A stretch of DNA of 64,000 nt from Flavobacterium ammonificans (lineage in GTDB: Bacteria > Bacteroidota > Bacteroidia > Flavobacteriales > Flavobacteriaceae), in NCBI RefSeq assembly GCF_020886115.1, contig NZ_AP025185.1:62001-126000 (forward strand), in the 5' to 3' direction. The position numbers were made by a program, and so were the translations under genes. The notes under the pieces were generated by a model. It was given only the letters and a program-made list of their open reading frames with translations. It was not told the origin of the DNA and ran no database searches. Positions 8,183 through 17,909 of the stretch are shown in pieces (position 1 is the first letter of the stretch; the number at the start of each line of letters is the position of its first letter).

Positions 8183-8557
8183 TTAAGAAAGGATTGTGGG
8201 CGGGTGAAATTCTGAATTTGCATTCAAATAGGAATACAAATTTAAATAAGACGATCTGTTCTTACTTTGTTTAGAACAATCACAAGAAACTAAGTTATAT
8301 GATTTAATGTCATTAAAAAATAAGACTTCTTGAATTGGTGAAAAGGATTTTTTGTCTGATGAAACAGGATTTTCTGTATCTATGGCTTTGGCCAATCCTT
8401 TCATTAATTGACATTTACCATTACATTGTAGTTTGGGTTTGTCTTTGTTTTCACAAAGTACTTTGCTAATGTATTCATAGTTAATAAGATAATCTACAAC
8501 CGGGAGAATTGGCTTTAGAAATAAGGCGATTAATACTATGAATATCATTTTTTTCAC
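8183..8557 (-). CDS. Small CNGKC membrane/periplasmic protein
   Basis: A 124-residue protein with one N-terminal hydrophobic segment (residues 4-25), then LCENKDKPKLQCNGKCQLMK with Cys35, Cys45 and Cys49, and a later CDC pair (Cys92, Cys94). The CNGKCQL pattern belongs to a small, poorly described Bacteroidota family that I associate with copper and heme envelope loci. It probably sits in the inner membrane facing the periplasm. It is upstream of the MbnP-like gene on the same strand, separated by 124 bases containing a long dyad. Metal handling or redox function is inferred from the Cys pattern and context. Confidence 0.7.
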   Translation of the reverse strand: MKKMIFIVLIALFLKPILPVVDYLINYEYISKVLCENKDKPKLQCNGKCQLMKGLAKAIDTENPVSSDKKSFSPIQEVLFFNDIKSYNLVSCDCSKQSKNRSSYLNLYSYLNANSEFHPPTILS

Positions 8558-8707
8558 GATGCAAAATTAATCAATAATCCATTTATATTTTAATTTATTG
8601 CCTACTATTTTTTGAAATAGATTTGCCAAAGTAGTATTGTAATAAAATTATGAAAAAGGGATTAATTCAAAAAAAGTTGAGAATGCTATTTTTTAGCATG
8701 TAATAAA

Positions 8708-8753
8708 AAACCGCAGATTCGCAGATTAATGATAATCTGCGAATCTGCGGTTT
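8708..8753. terminator. Terminator hairpin with repeat-like sequence
   Basis: A perfect 21-bp stem (8708-8728 with 8733-8753) with an ATGA loop ends hemL. Each arm contains two copies of CGCAGATT. The sequence looks like a Flavobacterium dispersed repeat reused as a terminator. Confidence 0.8.
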
Positions 8754-8764
8754 CATTTTTAAAA

Positions 8765-10051
8765 TTAAAAAGTTTTAGACACTTTTTCAATGGCTTGAAT
8801 CGTAACATCTAAATCTTCGTAAGTCAACGCATCAGTAATAAACCAGGTTTCGTATGCAGATGGCGCAATATAAATTCCTTCTTGCAACAAACCATGGAAG
8901 AATTTCTTGAAGGTATCATTATCTCCTTTGGCAGCTGATTGAAAATCAACTACAGGATTGGCATCAAAATGAACCGAAATCATAGAACCTACTCTATTAA
9001 TGGTAAAAACAACATTATTCGCTTTTAAAACACGGTCAATTCCTGCCGCTAAATACGCGGTCTTTTCTTCCAATCGTTGAAAAATTGCAGGGTCGTTATT
9101 CAAAGCTTGTAACATCGCTAATCCAGCAGCCATAGCCAATGGATTTCCAGACAAAGTTCCGGCTTGATAGACTGGACCTAATGGTGCTAAATGATTCATA
9201 ATTTCAGATCGAGCTGCAAATGCTCCCACTGGCAAACCGCCTCCAATTACTTTTCCGAAACAAACAATATCCGCTTGAATACCATACAATTCTTGCACAC
9301 CGCCTTTTGCCAAACGGAAGCCGGTCATCACTTCGTCAAAAATCAACTGAATGCCATTCTCAGTACACAATTGGCGTAAGCCTTCTAAAAATCCTTTTTG
9401 TGGCGGAATACAACCCATATTTCCTGCAACAGGCTCCACAATAATGGCGGCAATTTCATTTTTATTGGCCTCAATTAAAGTCGCTACATTTTCTAAATCA
9501 TTGTAACGAGCCAATAAAGTATCTTTGGCTGTACCTTCGGTTACTCCAGGACTATTGGGCGAACCAAAAGTAATGGCTCCACTTCCTGCCTGAATTAAAA
9601 ACGAATCCGAATGACCGTGATAACAACCTGCAAACTTGATAATTTTATCTCTTTTAGTATAACCACGCGCTAATCGGATGGCACTCATACAGGCCTCCGT
9701 TCCTGAATTTACAAAACGAATTTTATCAATATTCGGCACCATCGAAACCGCTAAAGCAGCAATTTGCGTTTCTAATTCGGTAGGCATACCAAACGAAGTT
9801 CCCAATTTGGCTTTAGCCACAACTGCATCTACTACAGGTTCAAATGCATGACCCAACACCATTGGTCCCCATGAATTGATATAATCAATTAATCGGTTAC
9901 CGTCTTCGTCATACAAATAGGCACCTTTAGCACTTTTTACAAAAATAGGAGTTCCTCCCACCGCTTTAAATGCTCTCACAGGTGAGTTTACACCTCCTGG
10001 AATTACTTTTTCGGCTTCAGCAAACAGCTGACTGCTTCTTTGGTATATCAT
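8765..10051 (-). CDS. hemL: Glutamate-1-semialdehyde 2,1-aminomutase
   Basis: A 428-residue, PLP-dependent cytoplasmic enzyme that converts glutamate-1-semialdehyde to 5-aminolevulinate for heme and other tetrapyrroles. The PLP lysine is Lys267 in [13 protein letters not shown]; the cofactor-binding [10 protein letters not shown] lies near 237-246. The length matches the family. It follows the glucosaminidase gene by 18 bases on the same strand and ends at a strong hairpin, so it is probably the last gene of a three-gene transcript. Confidence 0.97.
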   Translation of the reverse strand: MIYQRSSQLFAEAEKVIPGGVNSPVRAFKAVGGTPIFVKSAKGAYLYDEDGNRLIDYINSWGPMVLGHAFEPVVDAVVAKAKLGTSFGMPTELETQIAALAVSMVPNIDKIRFVNSGTEACMSAIRLARGYTKRDKIIKFAGCYHGHSDSFLIQAGSGAITFGSPNSPGVTEGTAKDTLLARYNDLENVATLIEANKNEIAAIIVEPVAGNMGCIPPQKGFLEGLRQLCTENGIQLIFDEVMTGFRLAKGGVQELYGIQADIVCFGKVIGGGLPVGAFAARSEIMNHLAPLGPVYQAGTLSGNPLAMAAGLAMLQALNNDPAIFQRLEEKTAYLAAGIDRVLKANNVVFTINRVGSMISVHFDANPVVDFQSAAKGDNDTFKKFFHGLLQEGIYIAPSAYETWFITDALTYEDLDVTIQAIEKVSKTF

Positions 10052-10069
10052 TGTTATTGAATTTTGTAT

Positions 10070-10873
10070 TTATTTTAATCGAAGTTTTTGACCCACATAA
10101 AGTGAGTTATCGATTATGTTATTTTTTTGTTTTACGGTTTCTACATCCAAATTAAACTTCTTGGCAATAGAAAATAAAGTATCTCCTTTTTGTACTTCGT
10201 ACTCCCCTTGAGCTTGACTATCAGCAACGGGGGCCGACTCCATTTTCTTTTTGTTTAAAGTAAATTTTTTGCCCAAAACCTGACTATCGAATTGGTATAA
10301 CTCATAACTTTCAATGTAGGATATTAACTTCTGAGGATAGTTTGGGTCAGTGGCATAGCCTGCTAATCGCAATCCTTTTGCCCAAGCTTCATAATCATCT
10401 TTTGGCAATTCAAATAAAGTAGCATAGCGATTTCTTCCTGTTAAAAATGTGGCATGATCTTTAAAGGATTCTGAAGGATCATTGTATTTCCTAAAACATT
10501 CCTGAGCCGCATCATCATCTTTCAATACACTTTCACCTTTCCAATCATTATGGCATTTGATCCCAAAATGATTATTAGCAGTTACCGCTAGCGAGCTTTT
10601 CCCAGCACCCGATTCCAAAATCCCTTGGGCTAGAATTATACTCGCTGGAATACCATAATTTTTCATATTGCTCATTGCTACATCTTTGTAATTGGCAATA
10701 TAGTCATTGACCGTTCCATTCACCGTAATGGGTTTCGTAGGTTTTGATACGGTGGTTTTTTTGTTTCGATTCGAATTGTAACGATCGTCTTTTTGAGTGA
10801 CTATCACCGATTTCTTAGCATGACAACCCACCAAAAGTAGTAATACGAAAACAAGAGCTATTTTTTTAATCAT
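10070..10873 (-). CDS. Glucosaminidase-LysM lipoprotein (peptidoglycan hydrolase)
   Basis: From ATG at 10873 the protein has 267 residues, starting MIKKIALVFVLLLLVGC, a lipoprotein signal. I prefer this start to an ATG 21 bases upstream, which would add seven residues before the signal. The middle part is a glucosaminidase domain of the FlgJ/AcmA type (SIILAQGILESGAGKSSLA, NNHFGIKCH), and the C-terminus is one LysM peptidoglycan-binding domain (VQKGDTLFSIAKKFN). It should cleave or remodel cell-wall glycan. The start overlaps the stop of the upstream gene by 8 bases, suggesting translational coupling. Confidence 0.9.
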   Translation of the reverse strand: MIKKIALVFVLLLLVGCHAKKSVIVTQKDDRYNSNRNKKTTVSKPTKPITVNGTVNDYIANYKDVAMSNMKNYGIPASIILAQGILESGAGKSSLAVTANNHFGIKCHNDWKGESVLKDDDAAQECFRKYNDPSESFKDHATFLTGRNRYATLFELPKDDYEAWAKGLRLAGYATDPNYPQKLISYIESYELYQFDSQVLGKKFTLNKKKMESAPVADSQAQGEYEVQKGDTLFSIAKKFNLDVETVKQKNNIIDNSLYVGQKLRLK

Positions 10874-11762
10874 GAGTATGTAGTATTGGTACACCTTTAT
10901 TTTTTAATTTTAAATTCATGCCTTGAATCCCTTGCAGGCCTCCGGTATGAATTAATAGAATTTTTGAATTTTTAGGAAAGTAGTTTTTCTCAATTAAATC
11001 CACTATCCCAAAAACCATTTTCCCGGTGTAAATCGGATCTAGAGGAATTTTAGTTTTTTCTAAAAATCGGTTAATAAAATCAACCAAGACCGTATTTACT
11101 TTTCCATATCCTCCAAAATGATAATCGGTTATTAATTCCCAATTTTCATTTTGCACAAAATTACGAATTTCATCTTGTAAAAAGTCCCCTTTTAGCGCAG
11201 GAAATCCTAAAATTTTTTGATGTGGTAATGCACTATTTATAATACCCGAAATTGTCCCGCCAGTTCCAATGGCACAAGCCACATAATCAAAGATACCATC
11301 TTCTTGAGTCAATATCTCTTCACACCCTTTTATAGCAAGTGCATTTGTTCCTCCCTCAGGAATTAGATAAAATGACTCGAATTTAAGCTTCAATTGTTCC
11401 AAAAAAGCAGCTTCCGTTTTCAAACGATAGTCCTCTCTGGAAACAAATTCGAATTGCATTCCACATTCTTGAGCAAATTTAAGCGTAGGATTAGACGCTA
11501 TTTTGTCTGCTAATTCATCCCCACGAATGATTCCTATAGTTTGAAATCCATTTTCTCTTCCTGCATAGGCGACAGCCGCAATATGATTGGAATAAGCTCC
11601 TCCAAAAGTTAATAGTGTCGTTTGGCTTTCGGCTTTTGCTTGAAGCAAATTGTACTTTAATTTTCTGAATTTATTGCCTGACACAAATGGATGAATCAAA
11701 TCTTCTCGTTTCATAACAAGAGAAATTCCGTTTGGTAAATCGATGGCAATAGATTGATTCAA
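10866..11762 (-). CDS. ACC deaminase / D-cysteine desulfhydrase-family PLP enzyme
   Basis: A 298-residue fold-type II PLP enzyme. The cofactor lysine is Lys31 in SGNKFRKLKY, TFGGAYSNH follows at about 52-60, and the phosphate-binding region is AIGTGGTISG. The family includes 1-aminocyclopropane-1-carboxylate deaminase and D-cysteine desulfhydrase, and sequence alone does not decide between them; D-cysteine desulfhydrase-like activity is the safer guess outside plant-associated species. It heads the transcript with the glucosaminidase and hemL. Confidence 0.85.
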   Translation of the reverse strand: MNQSIAIDLPNGISLVMKREDLIHPFVSGNKFRKLKYNLLQAKAESQTTLLTFGGAYSNHIAAVAYAGRENGFQTIGIIRGDELADKIASNPTLKFAQECGMQFEFVSREDYRLKTEAAFLEQLKLKFESFYLIPEGGTNALAIKGCEEILTQEDGIFDYVACAIGTGGTISGIINSALPHQKILGFPALKGDFLQDEIRNFVQNENWELITDYHFGGYGKVNTVLVDFINRFLEKTKIPLDPIYTGKMVFGIVDLIEKNYFPKNSKILLIHTGGLQGIQGMNLKLKNKGVPILHTHD

Positions 11763-11824
11763 AAAAATTGAAATATAAAATGTTAATTATTTAGTAAGAA
11801 TTACAATGACCTCTATTTAATTTA

Positions 11825-11832
11825 TAAATTTG
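11825..11832 (+). promoter_or_regulatory. -7 element before the DUF5522 gene
   Basis: TAAATTTG fits TAnnTTTG and lies 33 bases before the small gene's ATG. No convincing upstream TTG was seen. Confidence 0.4.
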
Positions 11833-11861
11833 TTTACAAACTAATTACTGTATACAATTGA

Positions 11862-12044
<183 letters not shown>

Positions 12045-12095
12045 ATTTTAGGCATATTAATTGATTATTATTTAATAATTAAAAATTATATAATT

Positions 12096-12656
12096 ATGAA
12101 AACAATACGATTATTTTCGATTTTTCTCCTCTTTACGATAGTATCTTGTGGTCCTATGGTAAGTATTAGTGCAGATTATGATACCAATGTTGACTTTTCA
12201 AAATACAAAAGTTACGCTTATTACAAACCAGGAATCGATAAAGTAGAAATTTCTGATTTAGACAAACGAAGAATTTTAAGAGCTATTGACGAAAAAATGC
12301 TTGAGAAAGGATTTGTAAAAAGCGAAACATCTGATCTTTTGATTTCTATATTCACAAAGTCTCGTGAACAGGTAAATGTAAATCAGTTCAATACTGGCTG
12401 GGGATGGGGTCTTGGCTGGGGTTGGGGCTGGGGTTGGGGTTGGAATCCATTCATGATGGGTGGTCAACAAACCGCAGTATCTACTTCTACCGAAGGAACC
12501 TTATATATCGATTTTATCGATGCTACTAAAAAAGAATTGATTTGGCAAGGAGAAGGTTCTGGCGTATTAACAAAGAATAGCCCAAAAAAGGAACAACGAA
12601 TTAAAGAATTTGTAACTACTATTCTATCCCAATACCCGCCAACAATAAGTAAATAA
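12096..12656 (+). CDS. DUF4136 lipoprotein with Gly-Trp repeat
   Basis: A 186-residue lipoprotein (signal ending VSCG, Cys18) of the DUF4136 type, recognisable by the DFSKYKSYAYY start of the mature domain, DKRRILRAIDEKMLEKGF and the C-terminal LIWQGEGSGVL. The middle carries an unusual low-complexity run of alternating Gly and Trp (about residues 101-116), encoded by a GGTTGGGGCT-like microsatellite. Such Gly-Trp loops occur in other DUF4136 members, but the number of units may vary between strains. Periplasmic, function unknown. Confidence 0.9.
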   Translation: MKTIRLFSIFLLFTIVSCGPMVSISADYDTNVDFSKYKSYAYYKPGIDKVEISDLDKRRILRAIDEKMLEKGFVKSETSDLLISIFTKSREQVNVNQFNTGWGWGLGWGWGWGWGWNPFMMGGQQTAVSTSTEGTLYIDFIDATKKELIWQGEGSGVLTKNSPKKEQRIKEFVTTILSQYPPTISK

Positions 12657-12661
12657 ATACC

Positions 12662-12686
12662 AACCTCCTTAATTGGAGGTTTTTTA
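12662..12686 (+). terminator. Rho-independent terminator
   Basis: Stem AACCTCC / GGAGGTT with a T run, directly after the DUF4136 gene. Confidence 0.8.
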
Positions 12687-12745
12687 TTAAAAATACAATC
12701 AAAAGAAAGAAACAAATTGTATTTTTGAATTAAAATTAATAAACA

Positions 12746-13990
12746 ATGAATCTTTTTGACGAAGCCGTAATTGCCCAACAGCAACTTCAAAGTGTAATTT
12801 CTCCTACGCCATTACTAGAAAACAGTATTCTTTCTGAAGAATTTGCTGCTACTATTTTGTTGAAACGAGAAGATTTACACAAAGTAAGATCTTATAAGAT
12901 TAGAGGTGCGTTTAATAAAATTAATTCGTTAACCCCCTCCGAAAAAGAGCAAGGTATTGTGTGTGCTAGTGCTGGAAACCATGCGCAAGGCGTGGCTTTT
13001 TCCTGTAATATGTTGCAAATTAAAGGCAAAATTTACATGCCTAAAACCACTCCAAAACAAAAAATCAAACAAGTTCAACTATTTGGTAAATCGTATATCG
13101 AAATTGAACTAATTGGAGACACCTTTGATGACGCTTACGCTAAAGCCGTCACCGATGCAAAAGAAGCTAACAAAATTTTCATTCATCCATTCAATGATTA
13201 TAAAGTTATTGCAGGACAAGCTACTGTTGGATTAGAAATTTTAGAATCACATAAAGAACCTATCGATTATGTTTTTGTCCCTATTGGAGGCGGAGGTTTA
13301 TCGGCTGGACTATCCACTGTTTTTGAAAAATTAAGTCCAAATACTAAAATTATTGGGGTAGAACCTGAAGGTGCTCCAACAATGAAAACTGCTATAGCAG
13401 CTGGAAATAATGCCCCTCTAGCCTCAATTGATAAGTTTGTTGATGGCGCTGCAGTAAAGCAAGTGGGAGATTTGACTTTCGAAATATGTAAAAATTATCT
13501 TGATGATATCATTTTAGTTCCTGAAGGAAAAGTGTGTACAACCATTTTGCGTTTGTACAACGAAGAGGCCATGGTAGTAGAGCCTGCGGGGGCTTTAACT
13601 ATCGCCGCTTTGGATTTTTACAAAGATAAAATTAAAGGAAAAACCGTTGTTTGTATCGTGAGTGGTAGTAACAATGATATAGAACGAACTGCTGAAATTA
13701 AAGAACGTTCTTTATTATATGAAGGTTTAATGCATTATTTTATTATCCAATTTCCACAAAGACCTGGTTCACTCAAAGAATTTGTTAGTGAGATATTAGG
13801 CCCGGAAGATGATATCACCTATTTTCAGTTTACTAAAAAGAACAATCGAGAATCAGCTCCAGTTGTCGTGGGATTAGAATTGAAAAACAAAAATGACATT
13901 CACGCCATTAAATCGAAAATGACAGAAAGAGGCTTTCAATACAATTACATCAACGAAAAACAAGATCTATTCAATCAATTGATTGGATAA
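12746..13990 (+). CDS. ilvA: Threonine ammonia-lyase (threonine dehydratase)
   Basis: A 414-residue PLP enzyme that deaminates threonine to 2-oxobutanoate, the first step to isoleucine. The PLP lysine is Lys51 in RSYKIRGAFN, the phosphate loop is GGGGLSAG, and a C-terminal ACT-like regulatory domain begins near residue 330 (HYFIIQFPQRPGSLKEF). One ACT-like domain gives the shorter form. A TATTTTTG promoter element at 12720-12727 lies 18 bases before the ATG. It ends one base before the convergent GSCFA gene, with no terminator visible between them. Confidence 0.95.
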   Translation: MNLFDEAVIAQQQLQSVISPTPLLENSILSEEFAATILLKREDLHKVRSYKIRGAFNKINSLTPSEKEQGIVCASAGNHAQGVAFSCNMLQIKGKIYMPKTTPKQKIKQVQLFGKSYIEIELIGDTFDDAYAKAVTDAKEANKIFIHPFNDYKVIAGQATVGLEILESHKEPIDYVFVPIGGGGLSAGLSTVFEKLSPNTKIIGVEPEGAPTMKTAIAAGNNAPLASIDKFVDGAAVKQVGDLTFEICKNYLDDIILVPEGKVCTTILRLYNEEAMVVEPAGALTIAALDFYKDKIKGKTVVCIVSGSNNDIERTAEIKERSLLYEGLMHYFIIQFPQRPGSLKEFVSEILGPEDDITYFQFTKKNNRESAPVVVGLELKNKNDIHAIKSKMTERGFQYNYINEKQDLFNQLIG

Positions 13991-14944
13991 TTAAAACTGT
14001 ACCGTTGGGTAATTTTCCTGTAATTTCGTGATTTTTTCTTGCAGTTTTGACAAGAATTTTTGATGACTTTCGGATGTTGGATTAAAGGGTTTGTGCAACA
14101 AACTCTTTTGTATAGCATCAATATCATCTAATGTAGACAATACCGTTTCAGAAATGGCAGTAGCTTTAAATCGTTGCCAAATATAATCTATTGCCATGGT
14201 GCTTGGATGCAATAAATCTTCTCCATAAAAACGATAATCACGCAATTCATCCATTATAATTTCATAGGCCGGAAAGTAATAGGCTTTGTCCAACAAATGA
14301 TCCGAAAGTAAATTCTGTAAAGCTGTTATCAAATGGGCTTTACTTCGTTGATTTTCCACAAAACCATCCTTGATATGTCGTACTGGCGAAATGGTAAATA
14401 CAAACGAACAATTGGGATTCAATTTCCGAATAGCATCTACCGTGTTTTGCATTGAAATTTCTATTGATGCTACTGATAGAATACGTTTGTCAAAATGCGA
14501 TTGTGGCATTTTATGACAATTTGCCACTACAGCTCCTGATTTTTTTTCTTGATACACCCATGATGTTCCGTAAGTGATCATTACATGAGTGGCTTCTTTA
14601 ATTTTTTGATGAGTCAATTCTAATTTTGCATTAAGACCCTCTAAAAACTCCAGTTTATTGTCAGAACTCAAATCAGAATGGACTTCATAACAATGAAACC
14701 GTTCGTTATGAAAAAAAATATCCTCTTCAGTAAACTTGATTTGATTGACAGCTCGAACGATTAATTTTTCAATAGATACTGGATTAAAAATTATCCCAAA
14801 CGGATTAGTCGTATTATTAAATTTAAAATAGTCTAATTTCCCTCCCATGTTCACTGCAAAGCATGACCCTAAAGACAACATACTAGCATTGAAGTCAATT
14901 GGATTGGTTGAATTTGGAATAGGTATAGGAGTAGTGAATTTCAT
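13991..14944 (-). CDS. GSCFA domain protein
   Basis: A 317-residue protein with the family-defining LGSCFAVNMGGKL near the N-terminus and SPVRHIKDGFVENQRSKAHL in the middle. GSCFA proteins are thought to be SGNH/GDSL-like esterases; Ser in GSCFA and the late DLLHPS could be the catalytic Ser and Asp/His block. No signal peptide is visible. The substrate is unknown. It is convergent with ilvA and shares no obvious operon partner. Confidence 0.9.
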   Translation of the reverse strand: MKFTTPIPIPNSTNPIDFNASMLSLGSCFAVNMGGKLDYFKFNNTTNPFGIIFNPVSIEKLIVRAVNQIKFTEEDIFFHNERFHCYEVHSDLSSDNKLEFLEGLNAKLELTHQKIKEATHVMITYGTSWVYQEKKSGAVVANCHKMPQSHFDKRILSVASIEISMQNTVDAIRKLNPNCSFVFTISPVRHIKDGFVENQRSKAHLITALQNLLSDHLLDKAYYFPAYEIIMDELRDYRFYGEDLLHPSTMAIDYIWQRFKATAISETVLSTLDDIDAIQKSLLHKPFNPTSESHQKFLSKLQEKITKLQENYPTVQF

Positions 14945-15023
14945 TTTCTGTATTTTGTTACTACAATGTACGATTTTTTTATAACTAATTGCGACATAAC
15001 TTCAACTATTCTACTTCATAACA

Positions 15024-15056
15024 AAGCCCTTAAAAAGAAGTACTTTAAAAGGGCTT
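15024..15056. terminator. Terminator of alaS
   Basis: Arms AAGCCCTT and AAGGGCTT with flanking A/T pairs, about 20 bases beyond the alaS stop codon. Confidence 0.65.
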
Positions 15057-15076
15057 AAATGAACTATTGTAGTATA

Positions 15077-17713
15077 TTATTTTATGAAATCAACTGCTTT
15101 AGATAAAGCCTCAGCAATTCCAGCTACATTTTTTCCACCGGCAGTAGCAAAGAACGGCTGTCCTCCTCCTCCACCTTGAATAAATTTACCTAACTCACGA
15201 ACTACTTGTCCGGCATTCAGGTTTTTAGCAGCTACTAATTCTTTCGAAATATAGCAAGTTAACATCGGTTTGTCTTCTTCGGCTGTAGCCAAAACTAAAA
15301 ACAGATTAATACCTAAATTACCTAATTCGTAAGCCAAATCTTTAGCACCCTCTGGATTTAATTCGACTTGTGTAGCCAAGAATTGAACGCCATTTACTTC
15401 TTGTATTTGGGGAGCCAAACTCGCTTTCAAATGTTTCACTTTGTCTTTCATCAAAGCTTCAATTTGTTTTGCCAATTTCGCATTTTCGTCTTGCAAATTA
15501 TGAACGGCTTTCAATATATCTTGAGGGTTTTTCAAAGCTCCTTTAATCTCATTCAAAGTAGTTTCATACGAAGCAAAATGCGCTTTTACAGCATCACTTG
15601 TAATCGCTTCAATACGACGGATACCTGCAGCCACCGCACCTTCAGATACAATTTTGAAATGCCAGATTTCAGCCGTGTTATTCACGTGGATTCCTCCACA
15701 CAATTCCATACTTTCGCCAAATTTAATCGCACGAACGTTATCTCCATATTTCTCACCAAACAAGGCCATCGCACCTTCGTCTAAGGCTTGTTGAATTGGA
15801 ATGCTTCTTCTTTCTATCAAAGGCAATTGCTCTTGAATACGAGCGTTAACAAAATCTTCTACCGCTTGCAATTCTTCGTCCGTCATTTTAGAAAAATGTG
15901 AAAAGTCAAAACGCAAGTAATTTGGGTTAACCAAAGATCCTTTTTGCTCCACATGCGTTCCTAAAATACTTCTCAAGGCTTGGTGCATCAAGTGCGTAGC
16001 CGAGTGATTGCGAGACGATAAAGTTCTCAAATCCGTATTTACTTTTGCCACAAAACTAGCCGTTACATTTTTGGGTAATTGCTTCGCCAAATGCAAAATC
16101 AAATTATTTTCTTTTTTGGTATCGATAATTACAATAGTCTCGTTAGCCGAAACTAAAGTTCCCTTATCTCCCACTTGTCCTCCGCCTTCTGGATAAAAAG
16201 GCGTAGCATCCAAAACGATTTGGTACAAAACCCCGTCTTTTTTACTATCAACTTTTCTGATTCTCGAAATTTTAACTTCATTTTCTGTTTGGTCGTAACC
16301 AACAAATTTCTCTACATTTCCAGGAATCAAAACCGACCAATCTTCGGTTGAAACTTCTGAAGCAGCACGGGAACGTGATTTTTGCTCCTGCATCGCTTTC
16401 TCAAAACCAGCTTCGTCTAATTGGTAGCCTCTTTCTCTTAATATCAAAGCCGTTAAGTCAATTGGGAATCCGAAAGTATCGTACAATTCAAACGCTTTTT
16501 CTCCTGAAATTTCAGTTCCAGCAGTTTGATTCATTACATTTTCCAATAACTGCAATCCTTGATCTAAGGTTCTTAAAAATGATGCTTCTTCTTCACGAAT
16601 CACATTGGTAACCAAGGTTTGTTGCGATTTAATTTCAGGAAAAAATTCACTCATTTGGTTAGACAATACTGCAACCAACTCATAAATAAAAGGTTCTTTC
16701 GTATTTAAGAACGTAAATCCATAACGGATGGCACGACGTAAAATACGACGAATAACATAACCCGCACCTGTGTTTGATGGCAATTGACCATCCGCAATAG
16801 CGAAAGCTACAGCACGAACGTGATCTGCCACCACACGGATAGCAATGTTGGTTTTATTTTGTTCCTCTGAAACATCTTGAATTTCGTTGGATGTGTATTT
16901 TAAACCTGTAATTTGTTCTACTTTTTCAATTAACGGAGTGAAAACATCAGTATCGTAATTCGACGTTTTTCCTTGTAAGGCCATGCACAAACGCTCAAAT
17001 CCCATTCCGGTATCAACGTGTTGCGCTGGTAATTTTTCTAAAGAACCATCCGCTTTACGGTTGAATTCCATAAATACATTGTTCCAAATTTCAACCACTT
17101 GTGGATGATCATTGTTCACCAAACTCTTACCAGAAACCAAAGCTTTCTTTTCTTCTGAACGCAAATCCACATGGATTTCAGAACAAGGTCCGCAAGGTCC
17201 TTGATCACCCATTTCCCAGAAATTGTCTTTTTTGTTTCCTAAAATGATACGGTCTTCATCAATCAATTCCTTCCATAAATCCCAAGCTTCTTGATCAAAA
17301 GGTACATTTTCGTCGGGGTTTCCTTCAAAAACAGAAACGTATAAGTTTTCTTTTGGAATTTTATACACCTCTGTCAATAATTCCCATGCCCAATTGATTG
17401 CGTCTTTCTTGAAATAATCTCCAAAAGACCAGTTCCCTAACATTTCGAACATAGTGTGGTGGTAGGTATCAAAACCTACATCCTCTAAATCGTTGTGCTT
17501 ACCCGAAACACGAAGACATTTTTGCGTATCGGCAATTCGTTGGCTTTTTGGAGTTCCGTTACCTAAAAAGTACTCTTTGAACTGGGCCATCCCTGAGTTA
17601 TTAAACATTAGGGTTGGATCGTCTTTGAGAACGATAGGTGCTGAAGGAACGATAAGATGTCCTTTACTTTGAAAAAAGTCCAAAAATTGTTTACGTACGT
17701 CTTGTGATTTCAT
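15077..17713 (-). CDS. alaS: Alanine--tRNA ligase
   Basis: From ATG at 17713 the product has 878 residues, the usual length. I chose this start because [14 protein letters not shown] is the normal AlaS beginning; the frame also contains an ATG 36 bases upstream. The class II core is at the N-terminus, the editing domain carries HSATHLMH and CGGIH (zinc ligands that clear Ser and Gly mischarging), and the C-terminal C-Ala domain ends with a Gly-rich loop [10 protein letters not shown]. Cytoplasmic and essential. It is divergent from the M23 peptidase gene. Confidence 0.97.
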   Translation of the reverse strand: MKSQDVRKQFLDFFQSKGHLIVPSAPIVLKDDPTLMFNNSGMAQFKEYFLGNGTPKSQRIADTQKCLRVSGKHNDLEDVGFDTYHHTMFEMLGNWSFGDYFKKDAINWAWELLTEVYKIPKENLYVSVFEGNPDENVPFDQEAWDLWKELIDEDRIILGNKKDNFWEMGDQGPCGPCSEIHVDLRSEEKKALVSGKSLVNNDHPQVVEIWNNVFMEFNRKADGSLEKLPAQHVDTGMGFERLCMALQGKTSNYDTDVFTPLIEKVEQITGLKYTSNEIQDVSEEQNKTNIAIRVVADHVRAVAFAIADGQLPSNTGAGYVIRRILRRAIRYGFTFLNTKEPFIYELVAVLSNQMSEFFPEIKSQQTLVTNVIREEEASFLRTLDQGLQLLENVMNQTAGTEISGEKAFELYDTFGFPIDLTALILRERGYQLDEAGFEKAMQEQKSRSRAASEVSTEDWSVLIPGNVEKFVGYDQTENEVKISRIRKVDSKKDGVLYQIVLDATPFYPEGGGQVGDKGTLVSANETIVIIDTKKENNLILHLAKQLPKNVTASFVAKVNTDLRTLSSRNHSATHLMHQALRSILGTHVEQKGSLVNPNYLRFDFSHFSKMTDEELQAVEDFVNARIQEQLPLIERRSIPIQQALDEGAMALFGEKYGDNVRAIKFGESMELCGGIHVNNTAEIWHFKIVSEGAVAAGIRRIEAITSDAVKAHFASYETTLNEIKGALKNPQDILKAVHNLQDENAKLAKQIEALMKDKVKHLKASLAPQIQEVNGVQFLATQVELNPEGAKDLAYELGNLGINLFLVLATAEEDKPMLTCYISKELVAAKNLNAGQVVRELGKFIQGGGGGQPFFATAGGKNVAGIAEALSKAVDFIK

Positions 17714-17869
17714 TTGTTTATTGAAATTATTATTTGAAATTAAAATCAAATTGGTCGTTCTTTACTATTTCAGTAAGAGCTCCAATTAAGTTAATATTCA
17801 AAACTCGAATTGTTATTTTATTCCTAAAAAGTAAAAGAACCTATGAAACATTTATTAAATTTGTTCGAC

Positions 17870-17877
17870 TAACTTTG
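17870..17877 (+). promoter_or_regulatory. -7 element before the M23 peptidase gene
   Basis: TAACTTTG fits TAnnTTTG, 33 bases before the ATG of the M23 peptidase gene. No TTG at the expected upstream distance. Confidence 0.35.
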
Positions 17878-17909
17878 TTAAGAAGTGCAAAAATAGGGTA
17901 TTTTAAAAT

